Positions 16,296-26,022 of a stretch of DNA of 43,192 nt are shown in pieces. Location of the stretch: positions 1 to 43,192 of the forward strand of contig CAZGKF010000029.1 of the NCBI GenBank assembly GCA_964526475.1, written 5' to 3'. The first letter of the stretch is position 1. The number at the start of each line of letters is the position of its first letter. The notes beneath the pieces were generated by a model. That model worked only from the letters and a program-made list of their open reading frames with translations, was not told the origin of the DNA and did not search any database. The stretch comes from CAYVTV01 sp964526475. GTDB taxonomy: Bacteria; Bacteroidota; Bacteroidia; Bacteroidales; GCA-2748055. Position numbers and translations under genes: made by a program.

Positions 16296-16763
16296 TTGAA
16301 ACTAACAATAATTCACACGGGTAAAACAAAATCATCCTGCATTCAGGCAGGATGTGAAGATTATCATGAACGTATAAAAAAATATCTTCCTTTTCATGAG
16401 TGCTGTACAAATGGTGTCAGAAGCAGGGGGAGTGACACTCCGGATATTATGAAGAAGAAAGAAGGGGAACAATTACTCGGCCTTATAAATCCTGCTGATT
16501 CCCTTATACTTTTTGACGAAAAGGGCCGTACTTTTAATTCAGTGGCTTTTGCCTCATTCCTTGAAAAAATGTTTATGTCTGGCAGACCTTTGGTTTTTGC
16601 TACCGGGGGTGCCTATGGTTTTTCTGATAATGTATACAAAAGAGCGGATGAAAAAATTTCACTTTCTGAAATGACTTTTTCTCATCAGCTGGTAAGGATT
16701 ATTATTGCAGAACAGATCTACAGAGCTTTAACTATTTTGAGGGGAGAGAAGTATCATCATTAA
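16296..16763 (+). CDS. rlmH: 23S rRNA (pseudouridine1915-N3)-methyltransferase RlmH
   Basis: This 155-aa SPOUT methyltransferase starts with TTG at 16296 (MKLTIIHTGKTK), which fits the family N terminus. The SAM-binding trefoil-knot region shows FATGGAYGFSDNVYKRA, and the C terminus is LRGEKYHH, the near-invariant RlmH ending. It methylates pseudouridine 1915 in helix 69 of 23S rRNA on assembled 70S ribosomes. It opens a long co-directional block on the + strand; the kinase gene starts 36 nt downstream. The 293-bp region before it is AT-rich and no element could be assigned in it. Confidence 0.97.
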   Translation: MKLTIIHTGKTKSSCIQAGCEDYHERIKKYLPFHECCTNGVRSRGSDTPDIMKKKEGEQLLGLINPADSLILFDEKGRTFNSVAFASFLEKMFMSGRPLVFATGGAYGFSDNVYKRADEKISLSEMTFSHQLVRIIIAEQIYRALTILRGEKYHH

Positions 16764-16789
16764 TATTAATGTAATTTTGAGTTTAGAAT

Positions 16790-16802
16790 TGGAGGGTATT
16801 TG
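16790..16802 (+). promoter_or_regulatory. Shine-Dalgarno-like site and TTG start of the giant kinase gene
   Basis: GGAGGG at about 16791-16796 lies 3 nt before a TTG at 16800. This is a strong purine-rich site for this AT-rich genome and supports TTG as the start. No in-frame ATG occurs until residue 14. Confidence 0.6.
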
Positions 16803-19800
16803 AATACAGATTGCACTAAAAAAACTTCAGTTTTTATTATGGTTCTCAGCGATTTATTAAATTGTATCCAAAAGGGTAAATGGGCATTCGTGCTTATGAT
16901 AGCAGTGTTGATAATTGCTGTTTACAGTGATTACAGTTATACTAACCGTGCGTTCAGACCGGGGGATATGGAAAGATTTAATAAGGTTTTGCATATAAAG
17001 GAACAAAAAACAGAATCAGCACTGCGACAGATCTGTGAGAGAATTACGGATGATGCAGGGAACACAGTTAATGATGAGCTTATTGAGGAATACGCTCCTT
17101 ATTATATGGACGAAGGAATATTATTCTTTGTTTATGAGTTGGACAGTCTTATTATTTGGACCAGCAATGCAATTCCGGTTCCTTCTTCTTTACAATTGGT
17201 TAAGGAGCCAGGATTTTTTAAATTATCTAATTCATGGGTACTCAGGAAAAGTATTACTCATAATGATTATACTTTTACGGGATTGATAGTAATACGTTCG
17301 GAATATCCTTATGAGAACAGGGTTTTAAAAGGTGAATTCCAGGAAAGTTTTAAATTGCCGGATGAAGTGGAAATTGATTTTCCTAACGACACATCCGTAA
17401 ATCCGGTTTTCAGCAAAGAAGGTGAATACCTTTTTTCACTTGATTTCACGATGGCTAAAAGAGATAATGTTGGAGGTTTTCTTATCACTCTTTTATTATA
17501 CGTTCTTGTTTTTTTTCTAGTTCTGTATTTTTTAAGAAAGTTTTTGCACAATGCTCCCGGGGATATGAAAAACTATCTTTTTATTGCGGTAACGTTGATA
17601 CTTATTTCTTTTTATGTCCTCTTGCATTATTTTAGAATTCCTGAATTTATTTTTAGTCTTGAGATTTTTTCTCCGGGGAAATTTGCCCGTTCACCATTTC
17701 TTCCTTCACTTGGGGATCTTTTACTGCTTACCATTTCAGGATTTTTTGTGGTATATAACTTCTACCTTGATGTTTATTTTGATCCGTCAAAGCTAAATAA
17801 ATACAGATTCTACAGAATTACTCTTGTCTCTCTGTGCGGGTTGATTATCTTATCCCTGTTTGTTATTAAGACTTTTTTAATCAGGAGTCTTATCCTGGAT
17901 TCATCGATTGCATTTGAAACCTATAAAGTTCAGGATATTTCAGCTTATACTTTTCTGGGATTTTTGCTAATTGCATTGGTTTTCGCCTCATATGCACTTC
18001 TTCTTGATAAGATTTTCGGAATATTAAAACGACTTAATAGGAAAAGGGAGGCTTTATTATTATTGACAATTTTAAATATTGTAATAGTTGCAATATTTTT
18101 TATTCCTGAGTTGGATATTTTTCCTGAGAGCCTTGTCTTTTTTATTGTAATAAGTATTCTTCTCTATTATTTCAGAATTAAAAGAAGAACTGATTATCAA
18201 TTTTCAAGCTTTGTTATTTATATTTTGCTGTTCTCTGTTTTCATTATGATTGAAGTAGTTCGATTCACTAAGATGAAAACAAGATCTGATATGCGAATTA
18301 TTGCTGTCAATCTTTCATCTGAACATGATCCGGTTGCAGAACTCCTGTTTGTGAATATCAGCAGTAAACTGCCTGAGGATTCTGAAGTTAGGGAACTTAT
18401 ATTCGGACAAGATATAGATTTTGAAAAAATTTATAATACAATACAGCGTAAGTATTTCCCGGGATACTGGAACAATTACGATTTACAGATAACCCTTTGC
18501 CAGCCTCATGATAGTGTATATATTTTACCTCCTGAAGACAAATGGGCACATTGTTATGATTTTTTTTATGAACAAATTATGGAGTACGCACTTCAGGTTC
18601 CAAATACCGGGTTTTATTTTCTTGATAACAGGAATGGAAGGATAAGTTATTTTTCTCCGGTAATATTCAGGCAGGCAGGCAGGGAGGTTACGGTTTTCAT
18701 AGAACTGGATTCAAGATTATTGTCGGAGGGACTAGGGTATCCTGAATTGTTGCTTGAGGGGAAATATAATTCTTTAGATGCAAACAAAGTTTATTCCTAT
18801 GCTAAATATTTCCGCAATAATCTAATTTATTCTTCAGGACCTTTTTCTTACAGAATGGCCAGAGATGTATATACCGATGGCACAGAAGGTTTCATGAGTA
18901 TTGAATTAGAAGGATTTGAACACGTAATATATAATATTGATGAAGACAATACAATTATTGTTACCCGACCTGCGGTATTCTTCATTGATATTCTTATATC
19001 ATTCTCCTATATATTTGGTTTTTACTTCTTTATTCTTGTGTTAATCCTTTTGTTTACCGGAATAAGACCTCTGCTCGCAGATTTACACTGGAACTTCAAG
19101 AAGAAAGTGCAATTTACCATGTCAGCTATTCTTATCTTCTCTCTTCTTCTTATCGGAGGCGGAATGGTTTATTATTCCATCAGACAATATGAGAACAGGA
19201 ATATTGAGAACCTGAGGGAGAAGTCCCAATCTTTATATATTGAACTTATTCACAAGCTTGAGTTCGAAAAGGATCTGAGAAATTGGTCGGATCAGAAATA
19301 TTATAATCTTGAGGAGCTTCTGCAAAAATTTTCGAATGTTTTTTTTACCGACATAAATTTATATGATGAATACGGATGGCTTTTGGCATCCAGCCGCCCG
19401 GAGGTTTTCAATATTGGATTAAAGGGAGAGAATATGGACGCAGTTGCATATAATGAAATGATCCATAACAAACGTTCAGAATTCATCCATATAGAAAGTA
19501 TCGGGAAACTTAAATATTTATCAGCATATCTTCCTTTTGTAAATTCAGAGAACAAACTTCTGGCCTATCTGAATATTCCTTATTTCACGAGACAGGGTGA
19601 GTTAACGGCTGACATGACGAATCTTGTCGTAGCAATAGTGAATATCCTCGTTCTTTTAACCCTTCTTACTATAACAATTGCTGTTTTTATGGCGAATGCA
19701 ATTACCCGGCCTTTAAGGATAATTCAGGATCATATTTCACGTTTCAGATTAAATGAGGGAAGTGAAAAGATTTATTACAGGGGAAAAGATGAAATTGGAA

Positions 19801-20546
19801 GTCTGATAAATGAATATAATAAGATGATAGATCAGGTAATAATAAGTGCGGAACGTCTGGCAAGATCAGAAAGAGAATCAGCCTGGCGGGAGATGGCAAA
19901 ACAGGTTGCCCATGAAATAAAAAACCCACTTACCCCGATGCGCCTTTTGGTTCAACATTTACAGCGTTCGTGGAAAGAAGATAAAGAAAACAGGGAACAG
20001 CAAATTGAGAAGCTTGCCAGGACTTTGATTGAGCAGATTGATAATCTTTCCAGCATTGCAACTGAATTTTCTAATTTTGCAAAAATGCCATCTGTACAGA
20101 ACGAAAAAATAAATATCATCGGGATAATTAAAAACGTGGCAAGACTTTTTGAAAACACAAAGGATATTACCATAAGACTTGATCAGGGAGTTTATAAAGA
20201 ACTTGAAATCTGGGGAGATAAGGAGCAATTATCCAGAGTGTTCATCAATCTTGTAAAAAATGCAATTCAATCTATTCCTGATGGGAAGAAAGGTCTGATT
20301 GAAATAGAGATAGAATCAACTATGGATAAAATAGTTGCTAAAATAAAAGATAACGGGAAAGGTATCCCTGAAGAAATTGAAGGGAAGTTATTCCAGCCAA
20401 ATTTTACCACAAAGTCAAGTGGTATGGGAATGGGTCTGGCTATAGCCCGGAATATTGTGACCAATGCCGGTGGTGATATTTATTATGAGACAGAGTTGAA
20501 TAAGGGAACGATTTTCTTCGTTACTTTACCTAAATTAATAGAATAG
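16800..20546 (+). CDS. NtrY-like transmembrane sensor histidine kinase
   Basis: This 1248-aa protein starts with TTG. It has about a dozen membrane segments: one near residues 27-45, a dense group from about 225 to 500, two more near 725-800, and a last one at about 942-965 before HAMP. Two extracytoplasmic sensor regions lie near 45-225 and 500-720, and a smaller one near 800-940. HAMP covers about 965-1016. The H box is QVAHEIKNPLTPMR with the phospho-acceptor H1038; the N box is NLVKNA (from N1150); then DNGKGIP (D1184) and GMGMGLAIARNIV. The H box is NtrY-like and the kinase core is intact. No response regulator is encoded nearby, so the partner is unknown. The AI-2E transporter gene follows after 8 nt. 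Confidence 0.9.
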   Translation: MNTDCTKKTSVFIMVLSDLLNCIQKGKWAFVLMIAVLIIAVYSDYSYTNRAFRPGDMERFNKVLHIKEQKTESALRQICERITDDAGNTVNDELIEEYAPYYMDEGILFFVYELDSLIIWTSNAIPVPSSLQLVKEPGFFKLSNSWVLRKSITHNDYTFTGLIVIRSEYPYENRVLKGEFQESFKLPDEVEIDFPNDTSVNPVFSKEGEYLFSLDFTMAKRDNVGGFLITLLLYVLVFFLVLYFLRKFLHNAPGDMKNYLFIAVTLILISFYVLLHYFRIPEFIFSLEIFSPGKFARSPFLPSLGDLLLLTISGFFVVYNFYLDVYFDPSKLNKYRFYRITLVSLCGLIILSLFVIKTFLIRSLILDSSIAFETYKVQDISAYTFLGFLLIALVFASYALLLDKIFGILKRLNRKREALLLLTILNIVIVAIFFIPELDIFPESLVFFIVISILLYYFRIKRRTDYQFSSFVIYILLFSVFIMIEVVRFTKMKTRSDMRIIAVNLSSEHDPVAELLFVNISSKLPEDSEVRELIFGQDIDFEKIYNTIQRKYFPGYWNNYDLQITLCQPHDSVYILPPEDKWAHCYDFFYEQIMEYALQVPNTGFYFLDNRNGRISYFSPVIFRQAGREVTVFIELDSRLLSEGLGYPELLLEGKYNSLDANKVYSYAKYFRNNLIYSSGPFSYRMARDVYTDGTEGFMSIELEGFEHVIYNIDEDNTIIVTRPAVFFIDILISFSYIFGFYFFILVLILLFTGIRPLLADLHWNFKKKVQFTMSAILIFSLLLIGGGMVYYSIRQYENRNIENLREKSQSLYIELIHKLEFEKDLRNWSDQKYYNLEELLQKFSNVFFTDINLYDEYGWLLASSRPEVFNIGLKGENMDAVAYNEMIHNKRSEFIHIESIGKLKYLSAYLPFVNSENKLLAYLNIPYFTRQGELTADMTNLVVAIVNILVLLTLLTITIAVFMANAITRPLRIIQDHISRFRLNEGSEKIYYRGKDEIGSLINEYNKMIDQVIISAERLARSERESAWREMAKQVAHEIKNPLTPMRLLVQHLQRSWKEDKENREQQIEKLARTLIEQIDNLSSIATEFSNFAKMPSVQNEKINIIGIIKNVARLFENTKDITIRLDQGVYKELEIWGDKEQLSRVFINLVKNAIQSIPDGKKGLIEIEIESTMDKIVAKIKDNGKGIPEEIEGKLFQPNFTTKSSGMGMGLAIARNIVTNAGGDIYYETELNKGTIFFVTLPKLIE

Positions 20547-20554
20547 GCTGACTT

Positions 20555-21682
20555 ATGTTGAGTAAATATCCGATTTCAGTAAGAGTAACGCTTATATTGT
20601 TATTACTGATTCTTTTTTTCCATTCCGTGATTGCGGCGAGAGATTTCCTTTATCCGATTGTTCTGGGAGTTTTATTTGGTTATCTGCTTTATCCCGTGGC
20701 ATACTATTTAGAGAAACAAGGTTTTCCCAGAATTCTTGCTAACATTCTAAGTATCTTATTTTTTTTAACCTGTGTTGGGCTGATAATTTTTTTCATTTAC
20801 AAGCAGGCTGGCAATCTGTTGAATGATTTTCCACGTTATAGGCAAAGTGCCTTGGGGAATATCGATAAGCTTGAAGAATTAATTGAGAATGAATTTGGAA
20901 TTAAGGATTTACGTCTGGCTCAGTTTCTGAGGCTGAGAGTCAGATCTTTATTTGAGTCGGGTAACGATTTTATTAATAACGTGTTTTCTGCAACAACGGA
21001 AACAATTTTTCGATTAGGGATTCTCCCTGTTTATATTTTCCTTTTTCTTTTTTATCGTACAAAACTCGCGTATTTCATTCTTAAAATTGTTAATCCGGAG
21101 AGAAAACTGATAGCAATCAAAGTCTTAAGGGAGTTTTCTACTGTAGTTTCGCGCTACATGGGTGGCATATCAACTGTTGTAATCATTTTGTGCTTTATTA
21201 ATACAGGAGCGATGATTCTTGTAGGGATTGATTATCCTGTTGTTTTCGGAATAGTTTCTGCTTTATTTACTTTTATTCCCTATTTCGGTACACTTATAGG
21301 CGGAACGATACCGTTTTTATTTGCCTTACTTACAGGGGAATCTCCTTCCCTTGCATTACAGGTCGCTCTTATGTATGCTGTTATTCATTTTTTGGAAAAC
21401 AACATTTTAACACCAAACATAGTAGGTAATAACCTGAGAATAAATCCAATGGTTATTATCATTGGTATTATTGCTGCCGGTATGGTATGGAGTATTCCCG
21501 GAATGTTTGCAATTGTTCCGCTATTAGCCATGTTTAACATATTGTGTGAAAATGTTGAGCAACTGCATCCGTATTCTTATCTATTCGGAGTAAGGGGAAC
21601 CACACGACATGCAATAACAATTCAAAATATAAAGAAATTCATAAACAGGGTTAAACCCGGGTATCTTAAAAGACGGGAATAA
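20555..21682 (+). CDS. AI-2E family transporter
   Basis: This 375-aa integral membrane protein has the family's pattern: two or three N-terminal helices, a soluble region (about 85-145), then a C-terminal group of helices with YMGGISTVVIILCFINTGAM, GIVSALFTFIPYFGTLIGG, HFLENNILTPNIVGNNLRINPM and MVWSIPGMFAIVPLLAM. The family includes TqsA (AI-2 export) and Na+/H+ antiporters; the substrate here is unknown. The start is 8 nt after the kinase stop, so the two are likely cotranscribed, which hints that kinase and transporter share a signal or stress. Confidence 0.88.
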   Translation: MLSKYPISVRVTLILLLLILFFHSVIAARDFLYPIVLGVLFGYLLYPVAYYLEKQGFPRILANILSILFFLTCVGLIIFFIYKQAGNLLNDFPRYRQSALGNIDKLEELIENEFGIKDLRLAQFLRLRVRSLFESGNDFINNVFSATTETIFRLGILPVYIFLFLFYRTKLAYFILKIVNPERKLIAIKVLREFSTVVSRYMGGISTVVIILCFINTGAMILVGIDYPVVFGIVSALFTFIPYFGTLIGGTIPFLFALLTGESPSLALQVALMYAVIHFLENNILTPNIVGNNLRINPMVIIIGIIAAGMVWSIPGMFAIVPLLAMFNILCENVEQLHPYSYLFGVRGTTRHAITIQNIKKFINRVKPGYLKRRE

Positions 21683-21764
21683 TTTTTTCATTTTTAATAA
21701 CTTTCTACTGTTATATGCGTATTAAGTAGTATTTTAGCTTAAATTTTTAAGAAAGATTGTAATT

Positions 21765-24700
21765 TTGATATCAGCCTACAGTTTCAGGATACTCCGTACA
21801 GGATTTACAGTCCTTTTAGTTTTTATATTTGCTGAGCTACACTCGCAAACTACAGTTATTACAGATAGTATCATTAATGATTACAGATCAGTCGTTTCCA
21901 TCGTTGCCAAAGTAAATACAAACCCTGATTCAGTGTATGTTACTGATGCATCTGTTTTCAATAAAAATGAAATAGTTCTTTTTATTGTCAGCAAAGGAGC
22001 TACTGTATATACGTCCGGTGGTAATAAAGGGGTAATTAACTCATTGAATAATACCGGAAAGTATGCTTTAATATATATAGATACAGTTGACTACCTTAAC
22101 AATCTTGTCATTTTCAATAGCACCTTACCTGGTGTAACAGATATTTCATCAATTGAGAGGGCGCAACTGGTAACAGTTCCAAAGTATAAGAATGTCGTTT
22201 TTTCGGATACACTTACATGCAAGGCATGGGATTCGGTAACAGGAACAGGTGGTGTACTTGCATTTATTGTTAAAAATACACTTGAGCTTCAGGCTGACAT
22301 TGATGTGTCCGGAAAGGGATTTAAGGGGTCTGATCCTGGGAGCGAGAAATACCAGGGTACCTGCTCTTCGGTTGATATTGGTTATCAGGAAGATTATTTT
22401 ACACTTGCTGCGAAAGATAGCGGTGCTGTCAGAGGAGAGGGGATCAGCTTTGAGGCTTTTCCCTATCCGCGCGGGAGATTAAGGGCAGGGAATTCAGGGT
22501 CAGGCGGTAATGCTAAATATTCAGGTGGTGGTGGAGGTGCAAATTTCGGGAATGGAGGGAAAGGAGGTAAGGAACATTTTGTATGCAGTTCTGCCGGAGA
22601 TCTTGGAGGAATTGGCGGGCAGTCGCTTAATACTTTTTATACAAATTCAGGCACTTATGAAAACCGTGTTTTTATGGGAGGAGGAGGGGGCACAGGAACC
22701 CAGGATCCTGATCAGAGTCATTTTGCCACTCCTGGAGGAAATGGCGGAGGGATAATTATTTTTACAGCGAACAAGGTGAAATCCAACGGGTTTAATATTA
22801 TTGCCAATGGAGAATCAGTAACTGAAATAGCATCTGCCGGAGCAGGAGGAGGAGGTGGTGGTGGGTCAGTCATTATCGATGCTGTTGAATTTATTGATGC
22901 AGCAATGGTATTAGTGAAAGGGGGTAATGGAGGGCATGTAGTAGTGAAATCTGATACCACAGGTCCTGGTGGTGGTGGAGGTGGCGGATTTTTCTGGTTC
23001 AGTCAGAGTAATGTATTATTCACTCCTGAAAATGTAAGCCTTGAACAAAATTCGGGATCAGCCGGATGGGCGGATAATGATGGATTGCACTCATATGGAG
23101 CATTAAACGGAGGGCTGGGGAACAGGCTTGGGAACCTTATTATTCCGAGAAGAGGATTTCTTGAGAACCGCCTTGTGGATGATCAGGTAATTTGTGAGAA
23201 TAATATTCCCGGTATATTAGATCCGCCACCGGCCAAAGGAGGAAGTGGCGGGCCTTATACATACAAATGGCTGAAATCGGAAATATCCGAAGAGGGACCA
23301 TGGCTTGATGCATCCGGTATAAATAGCCAGCAAACATATGCAGCTCCTGCTTTAACAGATACCACTTATTTTAGTCGTATTATTTCTGACGGGCAGCTGG
23401 TTGACACATCCTTTGCAATGATGGTAGCTGTGCACCCGGCAATTCTCAATAATAATATACTTGATAATGACACTATTTGCTCACAGCTTTCCGCAGGTCA
23501 GTTAACGGCACCTTCTCCTGTAGAAGGGGCACTCGGCACAGGTACTTACACTTATGTATGGCAGGAAAGTTCTGATGATTCGAACTGGCAGCCCGCAACG
23601 GGAATAAATAATGTATTCTCTTACGACACTCCCGTTTTAACCACAAGTACTTTTTACCGGAGGAAAGTGAGTTCAGGGGCATGCATAGATTCAAGCAACT
23701 CAGTCAAAATACTTGTTTTACCCCTGCTTACAAATAACAATATATTTGCTGATCAGATAATTTGCCATGAACAACAGCCTGCTGCTCTTACCGGGAGTGC
23801 TCCTGTTGGAGGGCTTGCCGGCGACCGGAAATATCAATGGCAAAGTACAGTATTACCTGATTCATGGTCCGAGCTTGTAAATACCCCAGGATATGCCCCT
23901 GGTATACTTACAGATACTACATATTACAGGAGAATAGTATTTTCAGGGCCAGATAATACCTGTGTCAATATTAGTGACACCATAAAAATAACCGTACTTC
24001 CTCCTGTTCAGAATAATGTTCTTAGCCATGGCGATACAGTTTTATGTGGTGGGTTACCTACCATGTCACTAAAAGGGGATCACCCAACCGGAGGAGATGG
24101 AACATATAAGTATGTTTGGGAAAAGAAATTTCATCCTTCTGGTTCATGGGTAGTTGGAGAAGAAATTTCTGTTCTTCAACCTTTTGAGCCTGGAAGTCTT
24201 TCAGATTCTACATGGTTCAGAAGGATTGTCAAATCAGGAGTTTCTGATGTGTGTGTTAATGTAAGTGATTCTTTTCTGGTAAAAGTTTTACCTGCACTAT
24301 CGAATAATATCATAAGTGCATCACAGGTTATTTGTGAAAATACTGCACCTGTTCAGCTGGGGGGAACTCTTCCTGTTGGGGGGACAGGAAGTTATATTTA
24401 TGAATGGCAGAAAAGTCCTGACGGCAGCAGTAGCTGGGGACTTACCATTCCTCAGGGTGAGATGCGGAATTATTCCCCGCCTGCACTGAGTAGCACAACA
24501 TTTTACAGGAGAGCTGTTTTCTCCGGACCAAACAATACATGTGAAAGTTTTTCGGGGAATGTGGAGATCGAAGTACAGCCTTCCATTACCGGTAATACGA
24601 TTCTTACAGCTTCACCCCTTTATACCTGCTTTAATACTCCGCCTTCAATTCTTGATGGTAGCAGTAATCCTGAAGGAGGAGATGGCTTAGGTTATCTTTT

Positions 24701-26015
24701 TAAGTGGGAGGAAAGCACGAATAATACCTTGTGGGAACCAGGTAGTCAGACCAGTAACCAGGAAGATTATCAGCCACAGACACTAACCGATTCATTATAT
24801 TTCCGTCGGATCGTAAACTCAGGTTCATGCAAAGACACAACATCAGCATTATTGATAAGGATAAATTCATTACCTGTATTGAATTCACTAACTGGTTCCG
24901 ATCCGGATATGATCTTGTGTGATGACGAGGAACTCTTTATTAAAGTGGATATAGAAAAGGGGACGGCTCCATATGCGCTTAAGTACACCGATGGGATTGC
25001 CCCGGGTGATATATCTCAGGATATCCCCAGCGATACGAGCTCTTTTAAAGTTTCTGTTTATGGTGCTGAACCTAATGCATTTTCATTCAAACTGACAAGT
25101 CTCACAGATAATAATGGATGTAATGCAACTGCCTCAAATCTTGATTTGCATCAGATAAATCTGGATGTATATCGTGCAGCAAGGCCTGTTATTAATATGA
25201 ATGATGTGGAGGAAATATGTGCCAGTTCAATTACATTGAATGCGCTACCTGATATAGGAAATGGAGAGTGGAGGAACCTTAACCCCTTGGTGGTTATTGA
25301 CAATCCAGTTAATCCTGTTACTCCTGCTGGTTTTACCGCCACTAACTTTAATTCATTATCTGAAAAATTCTATTATGTTGAGTCCACTCCGGGTTGTGGT
25401 GAAAAAAAAGATTCAGTTACAGTGATTTTTTATGAGCAACCAGAAGATGCTGTTATTTTGACTGATTCCACAGGCTCTTCACCCTACATCCTTTTTATGT
25501 TTGATAATATTCTTCTTACTGCTTCCGCGCCCAGTGCGGGAACTGGATCGTGGAATATAGAATCAGGACCCGGAGATATTTCTGCTCAGAATGATATTTC
25601 AGCTCAGCTTTCAGAGCTAATAATAAATGATCCAACTAAGGTTGTGTATACAATAGCTAATGGAGTTTGCGATATAAAAACAGATTTTATTGTAATTGAG
25701 AGGAAGAATATTAAGATCTATGAAGGAATTTCACCTAACGGAGATCCACTCAATGAATTTCTTTATGCTGAAGGAATTAACCGTTCCGATAGTGAGATGA
25801 ATTATGTATTTACGATCTTTAACAGTTCCGGAGCTTTTGTTCGTGAGCTGACTAATGAAACTCAACTGGAAGCTGCAGATAATGCTGTTATATGGGACGG
25901 GAAAACAATTTTCGGGAATCTTGCAGGTGATGGTACATATTACTATGTTATGAAAATAAATTATAAAGGCAGTCAATTCGTTTATAAAGGATTCTTTGTA
26001 TTAAAAACTGAATAA
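21765..26015 (+). CDS. Giant type IX secretion cargo with glycine-rich region and gliding-motility-type C-terminal domain
   Basis: This 1416-aa protein starts with TTG; the signal peptide ends near ELHSQ. Residues about 30-240 form an N-terminal region, and about 240-420 are very glycine-rich, with runs of up to seven Gly. Residues about 470-1038 hold six degenerate Ig/PKD-like repeats of about 90-95 residues. A mixed region follows, and residues about 1318-1416 are a T9SS type B (CHU_C/gliding-motility) sorting domain: EGISPNGDPLNEFL, VFTIFNSSGAFVREL, WDGK and GDGTYYYVMKINY. Such proteins cross the outer membrane through the T9SS and stay on the surface or are released. Adhesin or matrix function is inferred. 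PorP/SprF follows after 7 nt, a common arrangement. Confidence 0.9.
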   Translation: MISAYSFRILRTGFTVLLVFIFAELHSQTTVITDSIINDYRSVVSIVAKVNTNPDSVYVTDASVFNKNEIVLFIVSKGATVYTSGGNKGVINSLNNTGKYALIYIDTVDYLNNLVIFNSTLPGVTDISSIERAQLVTVPKYKNVVFSDTLTCKAWDSVTGTGGVLAFIVKNTLELQADIDVSGKGFKGSDPGSEKYQGTCSSVDIGYQEDYFTLAAKDSGAVRGEGISFEAFPYPRGRLRAGNSGSGGNAKYSGGGGGANFGNGGKGGKEHFVCSSAGDLGGIGGQSLNTFYTNSGTYENRVFMGGGGGTGTQDPDQSHFATPGGNGGGIIIFTANKVKSNGFNIIANGESVTEIASAGAGGGGGGGSVIIDAVEFIDAAMVLVKGGNGGHVVVKSDTTGPGGGGGGGFFWFSQSNVLFTPENVSLEQNSGSAGWADNDGLHSYGALNGGLGNRLGNLIIPRRGFLENRLVDDQVICENNIPGILDPPPAKGGSGGPYTYKWLKSEISEEGPWLDASGINSQQTYAAPALTDTTYFSRIISDGQLVDTSFAMMVAVHPAILNNNILDNDTICSQLSAGQLTAPSPVEGALGTGTYTYVWQESSDDSNWQPATGINNVFSYDTPVLTTSTFYRRKVSSGACIDSSNSVKILVLPLLTNNNIFADQIICHEQQPAALTGSAPVGGLAGDRKYQWQSTVLPDSWSELVNTPGYAPGILTDTTYYRRIVFSGPDNTCVNISDTIKITVLPPVQNNVLSHGDTVLCGGLPTMSLKGDHPTGGDGTYKYVWEKKFHPSGSWVVGEEISVLQPFEPGSLSDSTWFRRIVKSGVSDVCVNVSDSFLVKVLPALSNNIISASQVICENTAPVQLGGTLPVGGTGSYIYEWQKSPDGSSSWGLTIPQGEMRNYSPPALSSTTFYRRAVFSGPNNTCESFSGNVEIEVQPSITGNTILTASPLYTCFNTPPSILDGSSNPEGGDGLGYLFKWEESTNNTLWEPGSQTSNQEDYQPQTLTDSLYFRRIVNSGSCKDTTSALLIRINSLPVLNSLTGSDPDMILCDDEELFIKVDIEKGTAPYALKYTDGIAPGDISQDIPSDTSSFKVSVYGAEPNAFSFKLTSLTDNNGCNATASNLDLHQINLDVYRAARPVINMNDVEEICASSITLNALPDIGNGEWRNLNPLVVIDNPVNPVTPAGFTATNFNSLSEKFYYVESTPGCGEKKDSVTVIFYEQPEDAVILTDSTGSSPYILFMFDNILLTASAPSAGTGSWNIESGPGDISAQNDISAQLSELIINDPTKVVYTIANGVCDIKTDFIVIERKNIKIYEGISPNGDPLNEFLYAEGINRSDSEMNYVFTIFNSSGAFVRELTNETQLEAADNAVIWDGKTIFGNLAGDGTYYYVMKINYKGSQFVYKGFFVLKTE
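23177..24880 (+). repeat. Six tandem protein-level repeats in the T9SS cargo
   Basis: Six units of about 280 bp each encode one Ig/PKD-like domain. Recurring landmarks are NNNI or NNII near the start, an IC or LC pair, a PVGG- or PTGG-type turn, a YxW strand, and DTTYYRRIV- or STTFYRRAV-like strands, ending in VLP- or VQP-type linkers. The DNA has diverged, so this is an old expansion and not a recent duplication. Boundaries are approximate. Confidence 0.75.
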
Positions 26016-26022
26016 AATACAG

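Noticed and set aside
22440..23020. Simple-sequence G-rich tracts as a DNA repeat
   Set aside because: They are codons of the glycine-rich protein domain, in frame, and vary in length; no separate repeat element is needed.
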